Origin: HGM13006 sp900757695
GTDB taxonomy: Bacteria > Bacillota > Clostridia > Oscillospirales > Oscillospiraceae
DNA length: 64,000 nucleotides
Assembly: GCA_959607825.1 (NCBI GenBank)
Contig: CAUHNW010000002.1
Location: 124,001 to 188,000, forward strand
Direction: 5' to 3'
Positions 18,231 through 26,727 of this stretch are shown piece after piece (position 1 is the stretch's first letter; every line of letters begins with the position of its first letter). Below the pieces are notes generated by a model, which saw only the letters and a program-made list of their open reading frames with translations, ran no database searches and was not told the DNA's origin. A program made the position numbers and the translations under genes.

Positions 18231-18779
18231 ATGCAGTTGGAGCATGACCGGCCTGCGGATGAGTCAGATCGGCTGGACAGAGAGAAACGGGTCTATGATC
18301 TGCTGGAACGCCTGAAAATCAATTTTTGGCGTGTGGATCATGATGCGGCCCGCACCATGGAGGACTGCGCAGAGGCGGATCGGCTGCTGGGCGAGGATAC
18401 GGCCATCTGCAAGAACCTGTTTCTCAGAAACTCCAAGGGAGATCACTATTACCTGCTGATGCTGCCCGGAGAGAAGAAATTCAAGGCCAAGGATGTGGCC
18501 CATCAGATCGGTTCCACCCGGCTGAGCTTTGCGGATGAGGAAAAGCTGAAGGAATATCTGGACATTCTCCCCGGCTCTGTCAGCGTGATGGGCCTGATGA
18601 ATGACCACGACAATCAGGTGGAGCTGCTGATGGATGAGGATATCCTGAAGCTTCCCTATGTGGGATGCCACCCCTGCATGAGTACCACCAGCCTGAAGCT
18701 GAGCACGAAGGACCTATTGGAGAAGTTCCTTCCGGCAGTGCGGCATACACTGCGTATGGTGAAGCTGGAAAATGGATAG
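18231..18779 (+). CDS. YbaK/ProX-type aminoacyl-tRNA deacylase domain protein
   Basis: Free-standing editing-domain protein, expected to hydrolyse mischarged aminoacyl-tRNA (Ala- or Cys-tRNAPro type). The ~182 residues show family features: LKINFWRVDHDAARTMEDC near the N-terminus, the central AICKNLFLRNSKGDHYYLLMLPGEKKFK with the conserved catalytic-lysine position, IGSTRLSFADEEKLKEYLDILPGSVSVMGLMND, and a C-terminal HPCMSTTSLKL. This layout is closest to the PrdX/ProXp-ala group. A GTG two codons upstream (18225) is an alternative start; I prefer the ATG because GGAG lies seven bases before it. The end overlaps miaA by eight bases. Confidence 0.88.
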   Translation: MQLEHDRPADESDRLDREKRVYDLLERLKINFWRVDHDAARTMEDCAEADRLLGEDTAICKNLFLRNSKGDHYYLLMLPGEKKFKAKDVAHQIGSTRLSFADEEKLKEYLDILPGSVSVMGLMNDHDNQVELLMDEDILKLPYVGCHPCMSTTSLKLSTKDLLEKFLPAVRHTLRMVKLENG

Positions 18780-19713
18780 AATCGTGTGTGTGGTAGGCCC
18801 TACGGCCTCCGGGAAAACGGCGCTGTCTGTGGCGCTGGCGAAGGCGCTGGATGGGGAGGTGATCTCCGCAGATTCCATGCAGCTGTATCGTGGGATGGAT
18901 GTGGGCACCGCCAAGGTGACACAGGAGGAAATGGACGGGGTCCCACATTATATGATTGATGTGGCGGAGCCATGGGAGAATTTTTCTGCGGCCCGCTATG
19001 TGGAGATGGCAGATCCGATCCTTCAGGATATTCTGCGCCGGGGAAAGACGGCGGTGATCGCCGGGGGGACCGGTCTCTATGTGGATGCATTGATGGCCGG
19101 ACGAACCTTTGCGCCCTATCCGGAGACGGGAAGACGGCAGGCACTGGAACGGGAAGCGGCGGAGCATGGTATGGCGCATATGCTGGAGCGGCTTGGGCGG
19201 GTGGATCCGGACAGCGCCCGGCGGCTGCATGTGTCCGATGGGAAACGGATTATCCGGGCGCTGGAGGTCTACCAAGAAACCGGAAAGACCATAACCCAGC
19301 ACAATCTGGAATCCCGGCAGATCCCGGATAAATATGCGCCCTGCTGGCTGGGGCTGACCTTTGAACCCAGACAGCTTCTCTATGACCGGATCAACCTTCG
19401 GGTGGATCGAATGCTGGAGCAGGGGCTTTTGGATGAAATTCGGGGGCTTCTGGAGCAGGGAATTCCGGAGACGTCTACAGCCATGCAGGCCATCGGCTAT
19501 AAGGAGTTTCTTCCGGTGCTGCGGGGAGAAACAGCACTGGAGACCGCAGTGGAGCAGGTGAAGCAGGGCTCCCGGCGGTATGCCAAGCGACAGCTTACAT
19601 GGTTTCGACGCAATGAGCGGATCCACTGGATCGTCTGCGGAAGGCACACAAGCTTCTCGGAGATAGAGAGAGCTGCACTGGGCGGAATCCCTTTTTTCGA
19701 CGGTGCAATATGA
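18772..19713 (+). CDS. miaA: tRNA dimethylallyltransferase
   Basis: Attaches a dimethylallyl group to N6 of A37 in tRNAs reading UNN codons, giving the substrate for MiaB. The 313 residues have the P-loop VGPTASGKTALS (8-19), SADSMQLYRGMDVGTAKV with the conserved catalytic Asp, PHYMIDV, GGTGLYVDALM, and the C-terminal RRYAKRQLTWFRRN motif. The family consensus is YRGMDIGTAK. It overlaps the ybaK-like gene by eight bases. miaB and miaA being in one operon with mutS/mutL resembles the mutL-miaA linkage known in many bacteria. Confidence 0.97.
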   Translation: MDRIVCVVGPTASGKTALSVALAKALDGEVISADSMQLYRGMDVGTAKVTQEEMDGVPHYMIDVAEPWENFSAARYVEMADPILQDILRRGKTAVIAGGTGLYVDALMAGRTFAPYPETGRRQALEREAAEHGMAHMLERLGRVDPDSARRLHVSDGKRIIRALEVYQETGKTITQHNLESRQIPDKYAPCWLGLTFEPRQLLYDRINLRVDRMLEQGLLDEIRGLLEQGIPETSTAMQAIGYKEFLPVLRGETALETAVEQVKQGSRRYAKRQLTWFRRNERIHWIVCGRHTSFSEIERAALGGIPFFDGAI

Positions 19714-19740
19714 TACAATGGGCGTCGGAGGCGATGCCCA

Positions 19741-20586
19741 TTGTTTTTGAAAAAGTGGACGAGCCGCAGCGTCATCGGCGGCATAATGGCGGCCATATGT
19801 CTTTTGGCATTGGGACAGGCCATGGGCCTGCGGCGAAATGGAACGGCTCAGGCTTTGCCACAGACTGCCGAGGAGCCGGAGGCGCTGCTGGTAAGCGGCA
19901 TTGTGATTCGGCAGGAGCGGGTGATCTATGCCGAGGAACCGGCGCAGTGGAAGCAGGCCGTGGAGAACGGACAGCGTGCAGCTGCCGGTGCGGTGCTGTT
20001 CCGGGAAAAGCGGGAAGACCCGCTGGAACAGCGGGCGCTATGGCTTCAAACGGAGGCGGACCGGCAGCTGAATGACTATGAGAAAAGCCGGCTGCTGCAT
20101 CAATATATCCGGCAGAGACAGACCGGACAGGAAAATGGAATACTTCTGCGGGCGCTGCTGCTGTCCCGGAAGGCAGGTTCCCCAGAGCAGAGGAAAACGC
20201 CGGATACAGAGGAACAGGAGCCGGTGATCACAGCGCCGGTATCCGGCATCTTTTTTGCCGGAACCGATGGTCTGGAGACGTCACTGACGCCTGAGACACC
20301 GGAGCTTCCAACGGTGCCGCTCCCCACCGGCGAACCCTCGGCACAGGCCCTTGGACGGCTGGTCACAGGAGATATCTGGTATTATTCTGCCATACTGCCG
20401 CAGCGGCTGGAGCCCGGTGAGACGGTAACGGCTCGGCTGCTGGGCGGCGGCTTTGGCCAATACAGGCTTACGGTGGAAAAGACTGAGCCGGTGCAAAATG
20501 GATTTCAGACCCTGTTTTCCGGAAGAGAGGGGCTGGAAGCGGTGGCGGGGGTGCGTCAGCTGACCATGAAAATCCTGTCAGATTGA
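19741..20586 (+). CDS. Membrane-anchored protein resembling HlyD-type efflux adaptors
   Basis: 281-residue protein with one N-terminal membrane helix (about 11-30), then an extracytoplasmic part. VSGIVIRQERVIYAEEPAQW is followed by a helical stretch rich in Gln, Arg and Glu, a second beta-rich lobe ITAPVSGIFFAGTDGLE, and a terminal beta domain. The split lipoyl-like halves around a coiled coil are the layout of HlyD-type membrane-fusion proteins, but no transporter partner is adjacent. Homologous genes lie before yggS-sepF in several Clostridia (recalled, not checked). The start is a TTG with GGAGG nine bases upstream; an ATG at 19733 is out of frame. Function uncertain. Confidence 0.65.
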   Translation: MFLKKWTSRSVIGGIMAAICLLALGQAMGLRRNGTAQALPQTAEEPEALLVSGIVIRQERVIYAEEPAQWKQAVENGQRAAAGAVLFREKREDPLEQRALWLQTEADRQLNDYEKSRLLHQYIRQRQTGQENGILLRALLLSRKAGSPEQRKTPDTEEQEPVITAPVSGIFFAGTDGLETSLTPETPELPTVPLPTGEPSAQALGRLVTGDIWYYSAILPQRLEPGETVTARLLGGGFGQYRLTVEKTEPVQNGFQTLFSGREGLEAVAGVRQLTMKILSD

Positions 20587-20596
20587 AAAACAGGGG

Positions 20597-20625
20597 TGGA
20601 AATTTTCGCACTTCTGCGTTATACT
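20597..20625 (+). promoter_or_regulatory. Possible promoter of yggS-sepF-divIVA
   Basis: TGGAAA (20597-20602), 17 bases, TATACT (20620-20625), lying right after the stop of the preceding gene and about 46 bases before the yggS TTG start. Confidence 0.45.
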
Positions 20626-20670
20626 AGGACAGAAAACAAACGCCATAGCGCAGAGAAGAGGCAATCTGAA

Positions 20671-21375
20671 TTGAGCGAAATTGCAGATCGTGTGGCCGTC
20701 ATCCGGGAACAGATGGCAAAGGCTGCGGCACAGGCGGGCAGAGCGGAAAATGAGGTCAAGCTGCTGGCTGCCACCAAAATGAACGACGCACAGCGGGTAC
20801 GGCAGGCCATTGCGGCAGGTGTGGATATCTGCGGTGAAAATAGAGTGCAGGAGCTTCAGGAGAAAAACGCCCAGGGTGCCTATGAGGGTTGCCCGCTCCA
20901 CTTCATTGGCCACCTGCAAAAGAACAAGGCCAAGTTTCTGGTGGGAACGGTGGAACTGATCCACTCGGTGGATTCCGTGGAGCTGATGCAGACCATTGAC
21001 CGTCTGGCTCGGCAAAAGGCGCTGGTGCAGGACATTCTGGTGGAGGTCAACATCGGCGGAGAAGAGGCCAAATCCGGCATTGTACCGGAGGCGGCGGACG
21101 AAATGGCTGCCAGAATGGCGGAGTTTCCAAACCTGAGACTTCGCGGCTTTATGACAATTCCACCAATTTCCACGGAAAAGGGCGGAAATTTACGATATTT
21201 TTCGAAAATGTATGAGCTTTATGTTGACATAAAGGCGAAAAAATACGATAATACTAACATAGACTGCCTATCTATGGGCATGAGTGACGACTTTGCCGAC
21301 GCCATTAAAGAGGGTACGACAATGATCCGGGTTGGTACCGCTATTTTTGGGTCGAGACAATACGTAAAAAATTAA
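20671..21375 (+). CDS. yggS: YggS/PROSC-family PLP-binding protein (PLP homeostasis)
   Basis: Pyridoxal-phosphate carrier/homeostasis protein with an alanine-racemase-type barrel fold. The 234 residues include LLAATKMNDA (PLP lysine; the family more often reads AVSKTKP or AVTK), ICGENRVQEL, PLHFIGHLQKNK (usually LQ(T/K)NK), LVEVNIGGEEAKSG, LRGFMTIPP, LSMGMSDDFADAIKEGTTMIRVGTAIFG. The start is taken as a TTG at 20671, with AGAGG nine bases upstream; extending to 20596 adds residues with no family likeness. It lies directly before sepF, as ylmE does in Bacillus. Confidence 0.92.
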   Translation: MSEIADRVAVIREQMAKAAAQAGRAENEVKLLAATKMNDAQRVRQAIAAGVDICGENRVQELQEKNAQGAYEGCPLHFIGHLQKNKAKFLVGTVELIHSVDSVELMQTIDRLARQKALVQDILVEVNIGGEEAKSGIVPEAADEMAARMAEFPNLRLRGFMTIPPISTEKGGNLRYFSKMYELYVDIKAKKYDNTNIDCLSMGMSDDFADAIKEGTTMIRVGTAIFGSRQYVKN

Positions 21376-21391
21376 TTTGGAGGACACAGCC

Positions 21392-21982
21392 ATGAGTTTT
21401 ATGGACGAACTGAAGAAACTGACCCGGCCCTATGATGATGACGGCGCTTTGGAAGATGAGATGGATGATCTGGACGGCGGCCTGAATGATATCCCCTATT
21501 CCCGCACCGCTGCGGGCACGCCCCAGCCCCAGCCTCAGGTACAGCCTCAGCCCCAGCCCCAGCCTCAGGTGCAGCCCCAGCAGCCGGTCAGCAATCCCAT
21601 TACCATGGGCGGCATGAGCGGTATGGGCACCATGGGAGACAGTATGTCCCATGCTCCGGTTGGAGGCCTTGGCGGCAGCTTCGGCGCAGTCAATGGAAAG
21701 CAGCGTGTGGTGCTTTGCACGCCCAAGGATAACTGGACGGAAGAGAAGATCTACAGCACTGCGGACTACTTTATCAACGGTGCTTCCGTGATCCTGAATT
21801 TCCAGGGGTTGAAGGACGAAAAGGCACAGGTGCTCTATAATTTCTATCAGGGCTGTGTATACGCCATGGGCGGTGATCTGAAGACCGCTGCCGACGACGT
21901 TTATATCATGATCCCCAAGAATGTTGAGCTGGAGAGCGATGCTTCTGGAAAAGACGAGGACAAAGACGAAGACGAGGCCTAA
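21392..21982 (+). CDS. sepF: Cell division protein SepF
   Basis: FtsZ-binding membrane anchor of the division ring. The 196 residues start with an amphipathic MSFMDELKKLTRPYDDD segment and continue with a disordered acidic and then Pro/Gln linker (about 44-66, imperfect PQPQVQ repeats encoded by a visible tandem DNA repeat). The conserved SepF domain follows: RVVLCTPKDNWTEEKIYSTADYF, GASVILNFQGLKD, VYNFYQG-like and GCVYAMGGDLKTAADDVYIMIPKNVEL. An acidic tail closes it. The start is set by GGAGG eight bases before ATG 21392. Placed between yggS and divIVA, the usual Firmicute order. Confidence 0.95.
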   Translation: MSFMDELKKLTRPYDDDGALEDEMDDLDGGLNDIPYSRTAAGTPQPQPQVQPQPQPQPQVQPQQPVSNPITMGGMSGMGTMGDSMSHAPVGGLGGSFGAVNGKQRVVLCTPKDNWTEEKIYSTADYFINGASVILNFQGLKDEKAQVLYNFYQGCVYAMGGDLKTAADDVYIMIPKNVELESDASGKDEDKDEDEA

Positions 21983-22047
21983 ACAAATAATGCGGTAAGG
22001 GCTGGGTGAAAACCGAGCCCTTTCGCTCTTATGAAAGGAGATCGCCT

Positions 22048-22722
22048 ATGTTTACCCCACAGGAGGTTCGGGAGCAGTCCGAATCCTTTGAAAAAGCGGT
22101 ATTCGGCGGCTACAGCGTCAGCGCGGTAGATGACTTTATTGCACCGCTGGCGGAGGATTACGCAGCGCTCTACAAAGAAAACGCAGTGCTCAAGAGCAAA
22201 ATGAAGGTGCTGGTGGAGCGGCTGGAAAAATACCGTACCCAGGAAGAGAGCCTGAATAAAGCTATGGTTGCGGCCCAGAAGACTGCCGATGAAATGATAG
22301 AAGAGACAGAGCGCAAGTGCGCCAAGATGCTTTCCGATACGGAGGGCTCCCTGCGGGATCGCAACGTGGATCTCAAGCGGGAGCTGGCTGCGGAGGCAGA
22401 GCGTGTTTCCAGAGCCAGAAAAACGGCGGCGGCCTTTATTGCGGAGATGGAAAATCAGGTGCATCAGTCCCTGAGCCAGCTGGAGCGGATCCGGCAGATG
22501 ACCATCGTGCCAAAGGCAGCAAAGGCAGCAAAGGCAGCAAAGGCGGAAGCGCCGAAGCCCGTGGAGGCATCCACCCAAAAGCCGGAGCAGGAAAAGGCGG
22601 ATCCCGGTGAGATCACCCGGCAGATCGAGCAGAATCTCAGTCGGATTTTGGACCCGAAGCCGGAAGAAGCCTCGGGCGACACCATGGTAATGCCGCCGCT
22701 GGAGCATACCGGCAAGGAGTAA
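22048..22722 (+). CDS. DivIVA-domain protein
   Basis: 224-residue coiled-coil protein of the DivIVA/GpsB type, which recruits division or wall-synthesis factors to curved or septal membrane. The N-terminal MFTPQEVREQSESFEKAVFGGYSVSAVDDFIAPL matches the membrane-binding DivIVA motif. Coiled coil spans roughly residues 30-150, followed by an Ala-Lys repeat (AAKAAKAAKAEAPKP, encoded by 9-base tandem repeats at about 22513-22540) and a variable tail. AAAGGAG precedes the ATG. It sits between sepF and ileS, where divIVA is found in Bacillus. Whether it is DivIVA proper or a paralogue cannot be decided here. Confidence 0.88.
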   Translation: MFTPQEVREQSESFEKAVFGGYSVSAVDDFIAPLAEDYAALYKENAVLKSKMKVLVERLEKYRTQEESLNKAMVAAQKTADEMIEETERKCAKMLSDTEGSLRDRNVDLKRELAAEAERVSRARKTAAAFIAEMENQVHQSLSQLERIRQMTIVPKAAKAAKAAKAEAPKPVEASTQKPEQEKADPGEITRQIEQNLSRILDPKPEEASGDTMVMPPLEHTGKE

Positions 22723-22795
22723 ATGCGCATTCGCCGCAGATGCGGCACAGCTAAGAGAAAATCCTGCCTTCGGGCGGAGAAGGGAATATAGATCA

Positions 22796-25597
22796 ATGGC
22801 AAAAGATTATAACAAGACAATCCATCTGCCTCAGACGGATTTCCCCATGCGGGCCGGCCTTCCCAAGCGGGAGCCTCAGCTGCTCAACGGGGAGTATGAG
22901 GTAAGCACTTATCACAAGCTCATGGAGCACAATGCGGAGAAGCCCAGCTTTATCCTTCACGATGGCCCTCCCTACGCCAATGGCGATATCCATATCGGTA
23001 CGGCGCTCAATAAGATCCTGAAGGATATGATCGTCCGCTACAAGAATATGACCGGCTTTAAGGCCCCCTACATTCCCGGCTGGGATACCCATGGCCTGCC
23101 CATTGAGTCCGCCATTCTGAAGAACAAGAAGATCAAGCGGGATGAGCTGACCGATGTGGAGTTCCGGGACAAGTGCCGGGAGTACGCCCTGAGCTTTGTG
23201 GACCGTCAGCGGTCCGAATTCCAGCGGCTGGGCGTCATCGGTGACTGGGACAACCCCTATCTGACCCTGAAGCCTGAGTTCGAGGCGGAACAGATTCGTG
23301 TCTTCGGAAAGATGGCAGAGAAGGGCTATATCTACAAGGGCCTGAAGCCTGTATACTGGTGCTATACGGATGAGACGGCACTGGCTGAGGCCGAGATTGA
23401 GTATCAGGACGATCCCTGTACCACCATTTTTGTCAAGTTCAAGGTCAAGGATGACAAGGGAAAGCTTGCTTCCCTGACGGATCTCGCAAATACCTATTTC
23501 GTAATTTGGACCACCACCGCATGGACCCTGCCCGGCAACCGTGCGATCTCGGTGAATCCTGAGTTTACCTATGCGCTGATGAAGGCGCCCAACGGCGAGG
23601 TCTATATTGTTGCAAAGGATCTGGCGGAGGCGGTTGCCAAGGCCGCCGGTATCGAGGACTATGAGATTATTGCGGAGCTGCCCGGTTCTGAGTTGGAGCT
23701 GATGACGGCGCAGCATCCTCTGATGGATCAGGAGTCTGTGGTGCTCTGCGGCGATCATGTTACGCTGGATGCCGGTTCCGGCTGCGTACACACGGCCCCA
23801 GGCTTCGGCGCAGACGACTTTAACATCTGCCAGAAGTACGATAAGGCCGGTCTGACCCATATCGGCGTTCCGGTTCCGGTCAACGCCAAGGGTGTTATGA
23901 CTGATGAGCGCTTTAACGGCGTGCATATCTCCAAGGCCAACGACTATGTGCTGCCTGCACTGGAAGAATGCGGCGCACTGCTGGCTAAGGAAGATGTTGT
24001 CCACTCCTATCCCCATTGCTGGCGCTGCAAGAAGCCCATTATCTTCCGTGCCACCGAGCAGTGGTTCTGCTCTGTGGATGCCATCAAGCAGGCTGCCGTG
24101 GATTCCTGTGATGGGATCTCTTGGAAGCCGGACTGGGGCAAGGAGCGCATGACCTCCATGATCACCGAGCGCTCTGACTGGTGCATTTCCCGCCAGCGCA
24201 AGTGGGGCGTGCCTATCCCGATTTTCTACTGCGATCAGTGCGGTGCGGATATCGTAACGCCTGAGACCATTGACCATATCGCAAACCTGTTCCACGACCA
24301 CGGTTCTAATATCTGGTTCGAGAAGACTGCCGATGAGCTGGTGCCCGAGGGCTTTGTGTGCCCCAAGTGCGGCCACAAGCACTTCTCCAAGGAGTCCGAT
24401 ATCATGGACGTGTGGTTTGACTCCGGCTCTACCCATGCCGCTGTGGTGGATCAGCGGGACGAGCTGCGGTTCCCTGCGGACGTCTATCTGGAGGGCGGCG
24501 ATCAGTATCGCGGCTGGTTCCAGTCTTCCATGCTGACCTCCATTGCCACCAAGGGCGTAGCGCCTTATAAGCAGATCATCACCCATGGCTGGACTGTAGA
24601 CGGCGAGGGCCGTGCCATGCACAAGTCTCTGGGCAATGCAGTGGCTCCCGATGAGGTCATTAAGGACTACGGTGCGGATATGCTCCGTCTGTGGGTCTCC
24701 TCCGCAGACTATACGCAGGATATGCGCATTTCCAAGGACATTCTCAAGCAGCTGTCGCAGGCGTATCTGAAGATCCGCAACACCGCCCGCTATATGCTGG
24801 GTAATCTGGCGGGCTTCAACCCCGATGCCGATCAGGTGGACTATGAGGCACTTGCTCCGCTGGATCAGTGGGCACTGGCACGTTATAACGAGCTGGTGAA
24901 GACGGTTCGGGCCGCCTATGACCGCTACGAGTTCCACGGCGTATACCGTGCCATCTATAACTTCTGCGTGGTGGATATGTCCAACTTCTATCTGGATATC
25001 ATCAAGGATCGTCTGTATTGCGGCGATGACGCAGATCGGGCTGCTGCACAGACCGCTCTGTATCAGATCCTCGATGGCATGACACGGATGCTGGCTCCCA
25101 TGCTGGCTTTCACCTCTGAGGAGATCTGGGCCGCAATGCCCCATGCAGCGGGTGATGAGGCCTCCTGCGTTCTGCTCAACGATATTCCCAGCTATGATGA
25201 GAAGCTCCGGCTGGATGAGGCACTGGCTGCGCAGTGGGATAAGGTCATTGCCCTGCGCATGGATGTCAATAAGGCACTGGAGGCGGCCCGCAGCCAGAAG
25301 CTGGTGGGCAAGAGCCTGGATGCCGAGGTGACCCTGTACTTCAATGAAGCGGGCAAAAAGGAATTCGAGTCCATGGGGCAGCATGACCTTGCCGCTGTTT
25401 GCATCGTATCCAAGGTGACTGTGGCAGGGGGCGAAGGCGAGGGCCTTGCAGGGGAGAATTTCCCCGGCATTACGGTGGCCGTTGCCCCCGCAGAGGCACC
25501 TAAGTGCAGCCGCTGCTGGACGCACAACGATCAGGTGGATCCCGAAACAGAGCTGTGCCCCAGATGTGCCGGCGTACTGAAGAAGATCCACATTTGA
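22796..25597 (+). CDS. ileS: Isoleucyl-tRNA synthetase
   Basis: Charges tRNA-Ile. The 933 residues match the bacterial type with a C-terminal zinc finger (CSRCW near 902 and CPRC near 922). The catalytic domain has PPYANGDIHIGTALNK, where the canonical HIGH reads HIGT, and a KMSKS-equivalent AMHKSLGN (607-614), where the first Lys and the first Ser are replaced. The editing domain has WTTTAWTLPGNRAI and GCVHTAPGFGADDF. It follows the DivIVA gene after 73 bases; that gap is too short for a T-box leader and I see no T-box motif. A UUCG-loop terminator follows. Confidence 0.97.
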   Translation: MAKDYNKTIHLPQTDFPMRAGLPKREPQLLNGEYEVSTYHKLMEHNAEKPSFILHDGPPYANGDIHIGTALNKILKDMIVRYKNMTGFKAPYIPGWDTHGLPIESAILKNKKIKRDELTDVEFRDKCREYALSFVDRQRSEFQRLGVIGDWDNPYLTLKPEFEAEQIRVFGKMAEKGYIYKGLKPVYWCYTDETALAEAEIEYQDDPCTTIFVKFKVKDDKGKLASLTDLANTYFVIWTTTAWTLPGNRAISVNPEFTYALMKAPNGEVYIVAKDLAEAVAKAAGIEDYEIIAELPGSELELMTAQHPLMDQESVVLCGDHVTLDAGSGCVHTAPGFGADDFNICQKYDKAGLTHIGVPVPVNAKGVMTDERFNGVHISKANDYVLPALEECGALLAKEDVVHSYPHCWRCKKPIIFRATEQWFCSVDAIKQAAVDSCDGISWKPDWGKERMTSMITERSDWCISRQRKWGVPIPIFYCDQCGADIVTPETIDHIANLFHDHGSNIWFEKTADELVPEGFVCPKCGHKHFSKESDIMDVWFDSGSTHAAVVDQRDELRFPADVYLEGGDQYRGWFQSSMLTSIATKGVAPYKQIITHGWTVDGEGRAMHKSLGNAVAPDEVIKDYGADMLRLWVSSADYTQDMRISKDILKQLSQAYLKIRNTARYMLGNLAGFNPDADQVDYEALAPLDQWALARYNELVKTVRAAYDRYEFHGVYRAIYNFCVVDMSNFYLDIIKDRLYCGDDADRAAAQTALYQILDGMTRMLAPMLAFTSEEIWAAMPHAAGDEASCVLLNDIPSYDEKLRLDEALAAQWDKVIALRMDVNKALEAARSQKLVGKSLDAEVTLYFNEAGKKEFESMGQHDLAAVCIVSKVTVAGGEGEGLAGENFPGITVAVAPAEAPKCSRCWTHNDQVDPETELCPRCAGVLKKIHI

Positions 25598-25606
25598 TGA
25601 CACAAA

Positions 25607-25623
25607 GCGCTGCTTCGGCAGCG
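25607..25623 (+). repeat. First copy of a duplicated UUCG hairpin after ileS
   Basis: GCGCTGCTTCGGCAGCG right after the ileS stop forms a 6-bp stem with a TTCG loop. The same 17 bases recur in the terminator 47 bases further on. TGACA just before it and TGTCA at about 25640-25644 could pair to enclose it. Confidence 0.6.
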
Positions 25624-25653
25624 AGCTTCACGAGATTTATGTCACATAGAAAG

Positions 25654-25677
25654 GGCGCTGCTTCGGCAGCGCCTTTT
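25654..25677 (+). terminator. Intrinsic terminator of the yggS-ileS operon
   Basis: GGCGCTGC (25654-25661), TTCG loop, GCAGCGCC (25666-25673), then TTTT. Perfect 8-bp stem with an extra-stable tetraloop. Confidence 0.9.
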
Positions 25678-25731
25678 GTGCATGGCGGCTGTGTTTTTTC
25701 GTATACTGAGGGTACAGAAATGACCTTGGTG

Positions 25732-25760
25732 GTGACATCTTGGCTGAGGTATGATACAAT
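25732..25760 (+). promoter_or_regulatory. Promoter of the murB-dnaE operon
   Basis: GTGACA (25732-25737), 17 bases, TACAAT (25755-25760), about 30 bases before the murB ribosome-binding site. Lies directly after the ileS terminator. Confidence 0.7.
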
Positions 25761-25797
25761 GTAATAAATCCCACCTTTTTGGAACAGGAGCAGTAAG

Positions 25798-26727
25798 ATG
25801 AAATATTTGCGCGAATTTGTAACGCTTCTTCAGCTGGCAGACATCCCGCTTAAGCAGGGAGAACCGATGTGCCGGCATACATCCTTTCAGATCGGCGGCC
25901 CGGTAGCGGTCATGGTATTTCCGGAAAATGTGGAGCAGATGCAGGAGATTTTCAAAATTGCGGCACAGTTCCATATTTCTCCGATGATCCTCGGGGCGGG
26001 CAGTAATATTCTCGCACCGGATCAGGGGCTTGATACCGTTGTGATCGAGACCCGCACCAATATGAATCAAGCCCAGCGGCTGGAAGATGGAACCATCACA
26101 GCCCAGTGCGGCATGACCATGGCGCGCCTTGCGACCATAGCCATGGAGCACGGTTATACGGGGCTGGAGTTTGCCCATGGGATCCCCGGAACCGTGGGCG
26201 GCGGCGTCTATATGAATGCCGGTGCCTATGGCGGTGAGATGCAGCAGGTGGTGACAAATGTCACGGCGATGGACCGGAAGGGCCATGTGCTGGAGCTCCC
26301 GGCGGAGGAGCTGAGGCTGTCCTATCGGCACAGCCGGTTTATGGAGGAGGATCTGGTGATTCTCTCGGCTACGGTTCGGCTCCAAAAGGGAGAGCGGGAA
26401 GAGATTCGTGCAAAAATGGCGGAGCTTATGACCCGGCGCAGAACCTCGCAGCCGCTGGAATACCCCTCGGCGGGCAGTACCTTCAAGCGCCCTGTGGGGG
26501 GCTATGCAGCTGCGCTGATCGAAGCCTCCGGCCTGAAGGGCTTCCGGGTGGGGGATGCGCAGGTGTCGGAAAAGCATGCAGGCTTTGTGGTAAACCGGGG
26601 CCGGGCCACCAGCCATGATGTGCTGGAGCTGATGAAGCAGGTTCAGGAAAAGGTACAGGCGGATTCCGGCATTTGTCTGGAACCGGAGGTGCGGATATTG
26701 GAGGTGCAAAAACCATGCGCTTTTTGA
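25798..26727 (+). CDS. murB: UDP-N-acetylenolpyruvoylglucosamine reductase
   Basis: FAD- and NADPH-dependent reduction of UDP-GlcNAc-enolpyruvate to UDP-MurNAc in peptidoglycan precursor synthesis. The 309 residues have the FAD-binding landmarks HTSFQIGGPVAVMVFP, LGAGSNIL, GLEFAHGIPGTVGGGVYMNAGAYGGEM, and the C-terminal YPSAGSTFKRP, whose serine is the proton donor in this family; GFRVGDAQVSEKHAGFVVN follows. Short (type II-like) form. ATG at 25798 follows an AGGAG. It overlaps rapZ by 13 bases and heads the murB-rapZ-yvcK-whiA order typical of Firmicutes. Confidence 0.97.
   Translation: MKYLREFVTLLQLADIPLKQGEPMCRHTSFQIGGPVAVMVFPENVEQMQEIFKIAAQFHISPMILGAGSNILAPDQGLDTVVIETRTNMNQAQRLEDGTITAQCGMTMARLATIAMEHGYTGLEFAHGIPGTVGGGVYMNAGAYGGEMQQVVTNVTAMDRKGHVLELPAEELRLSYRHSRFMEEDLVILSATVRLQKGEREEIRAKMAELMTRRRTSQPLEYPSAGSTFKRPVGGYAAALIEASGLKGFRVGDAQVSEKHAGFVVNRGRATSHDVLELMKQVQEKVQADSGICLEPEVRILEVQKPCAF

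Noticed and set aside
16455..18245. 596-codon minus-strand open frame across mutL and uppP
   Set aside because: Spans antisense through two clear genes; Arg/His/Gln-rich nonsense sequence.
22510..22545. Short tandem repeats that might suggest a CRISPR or satellite
   Set aside because: They are in-frame 9-base repeats coding the Ala-Ala-Lys stretch of the DivIVA-domain protein. The Pro-Gln repeat in sepF (about 21520-21590) is likewise coding.
22723..22795. T-box riboswitch for ileS
   Set aside because: Only 73 bases separate the DivIVA gene and ileS; no T-box consensus, specifier stem or terminator is visible.
22793..25603. 936-codon open frame on the minus strand, nearly the exact complement of ileS
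   Set aside because: It mirrors the ileS codons frame for frame; long antisense open frames arise from GC-rich codon bias. No ribosome-binding site and no recognisable protein features.
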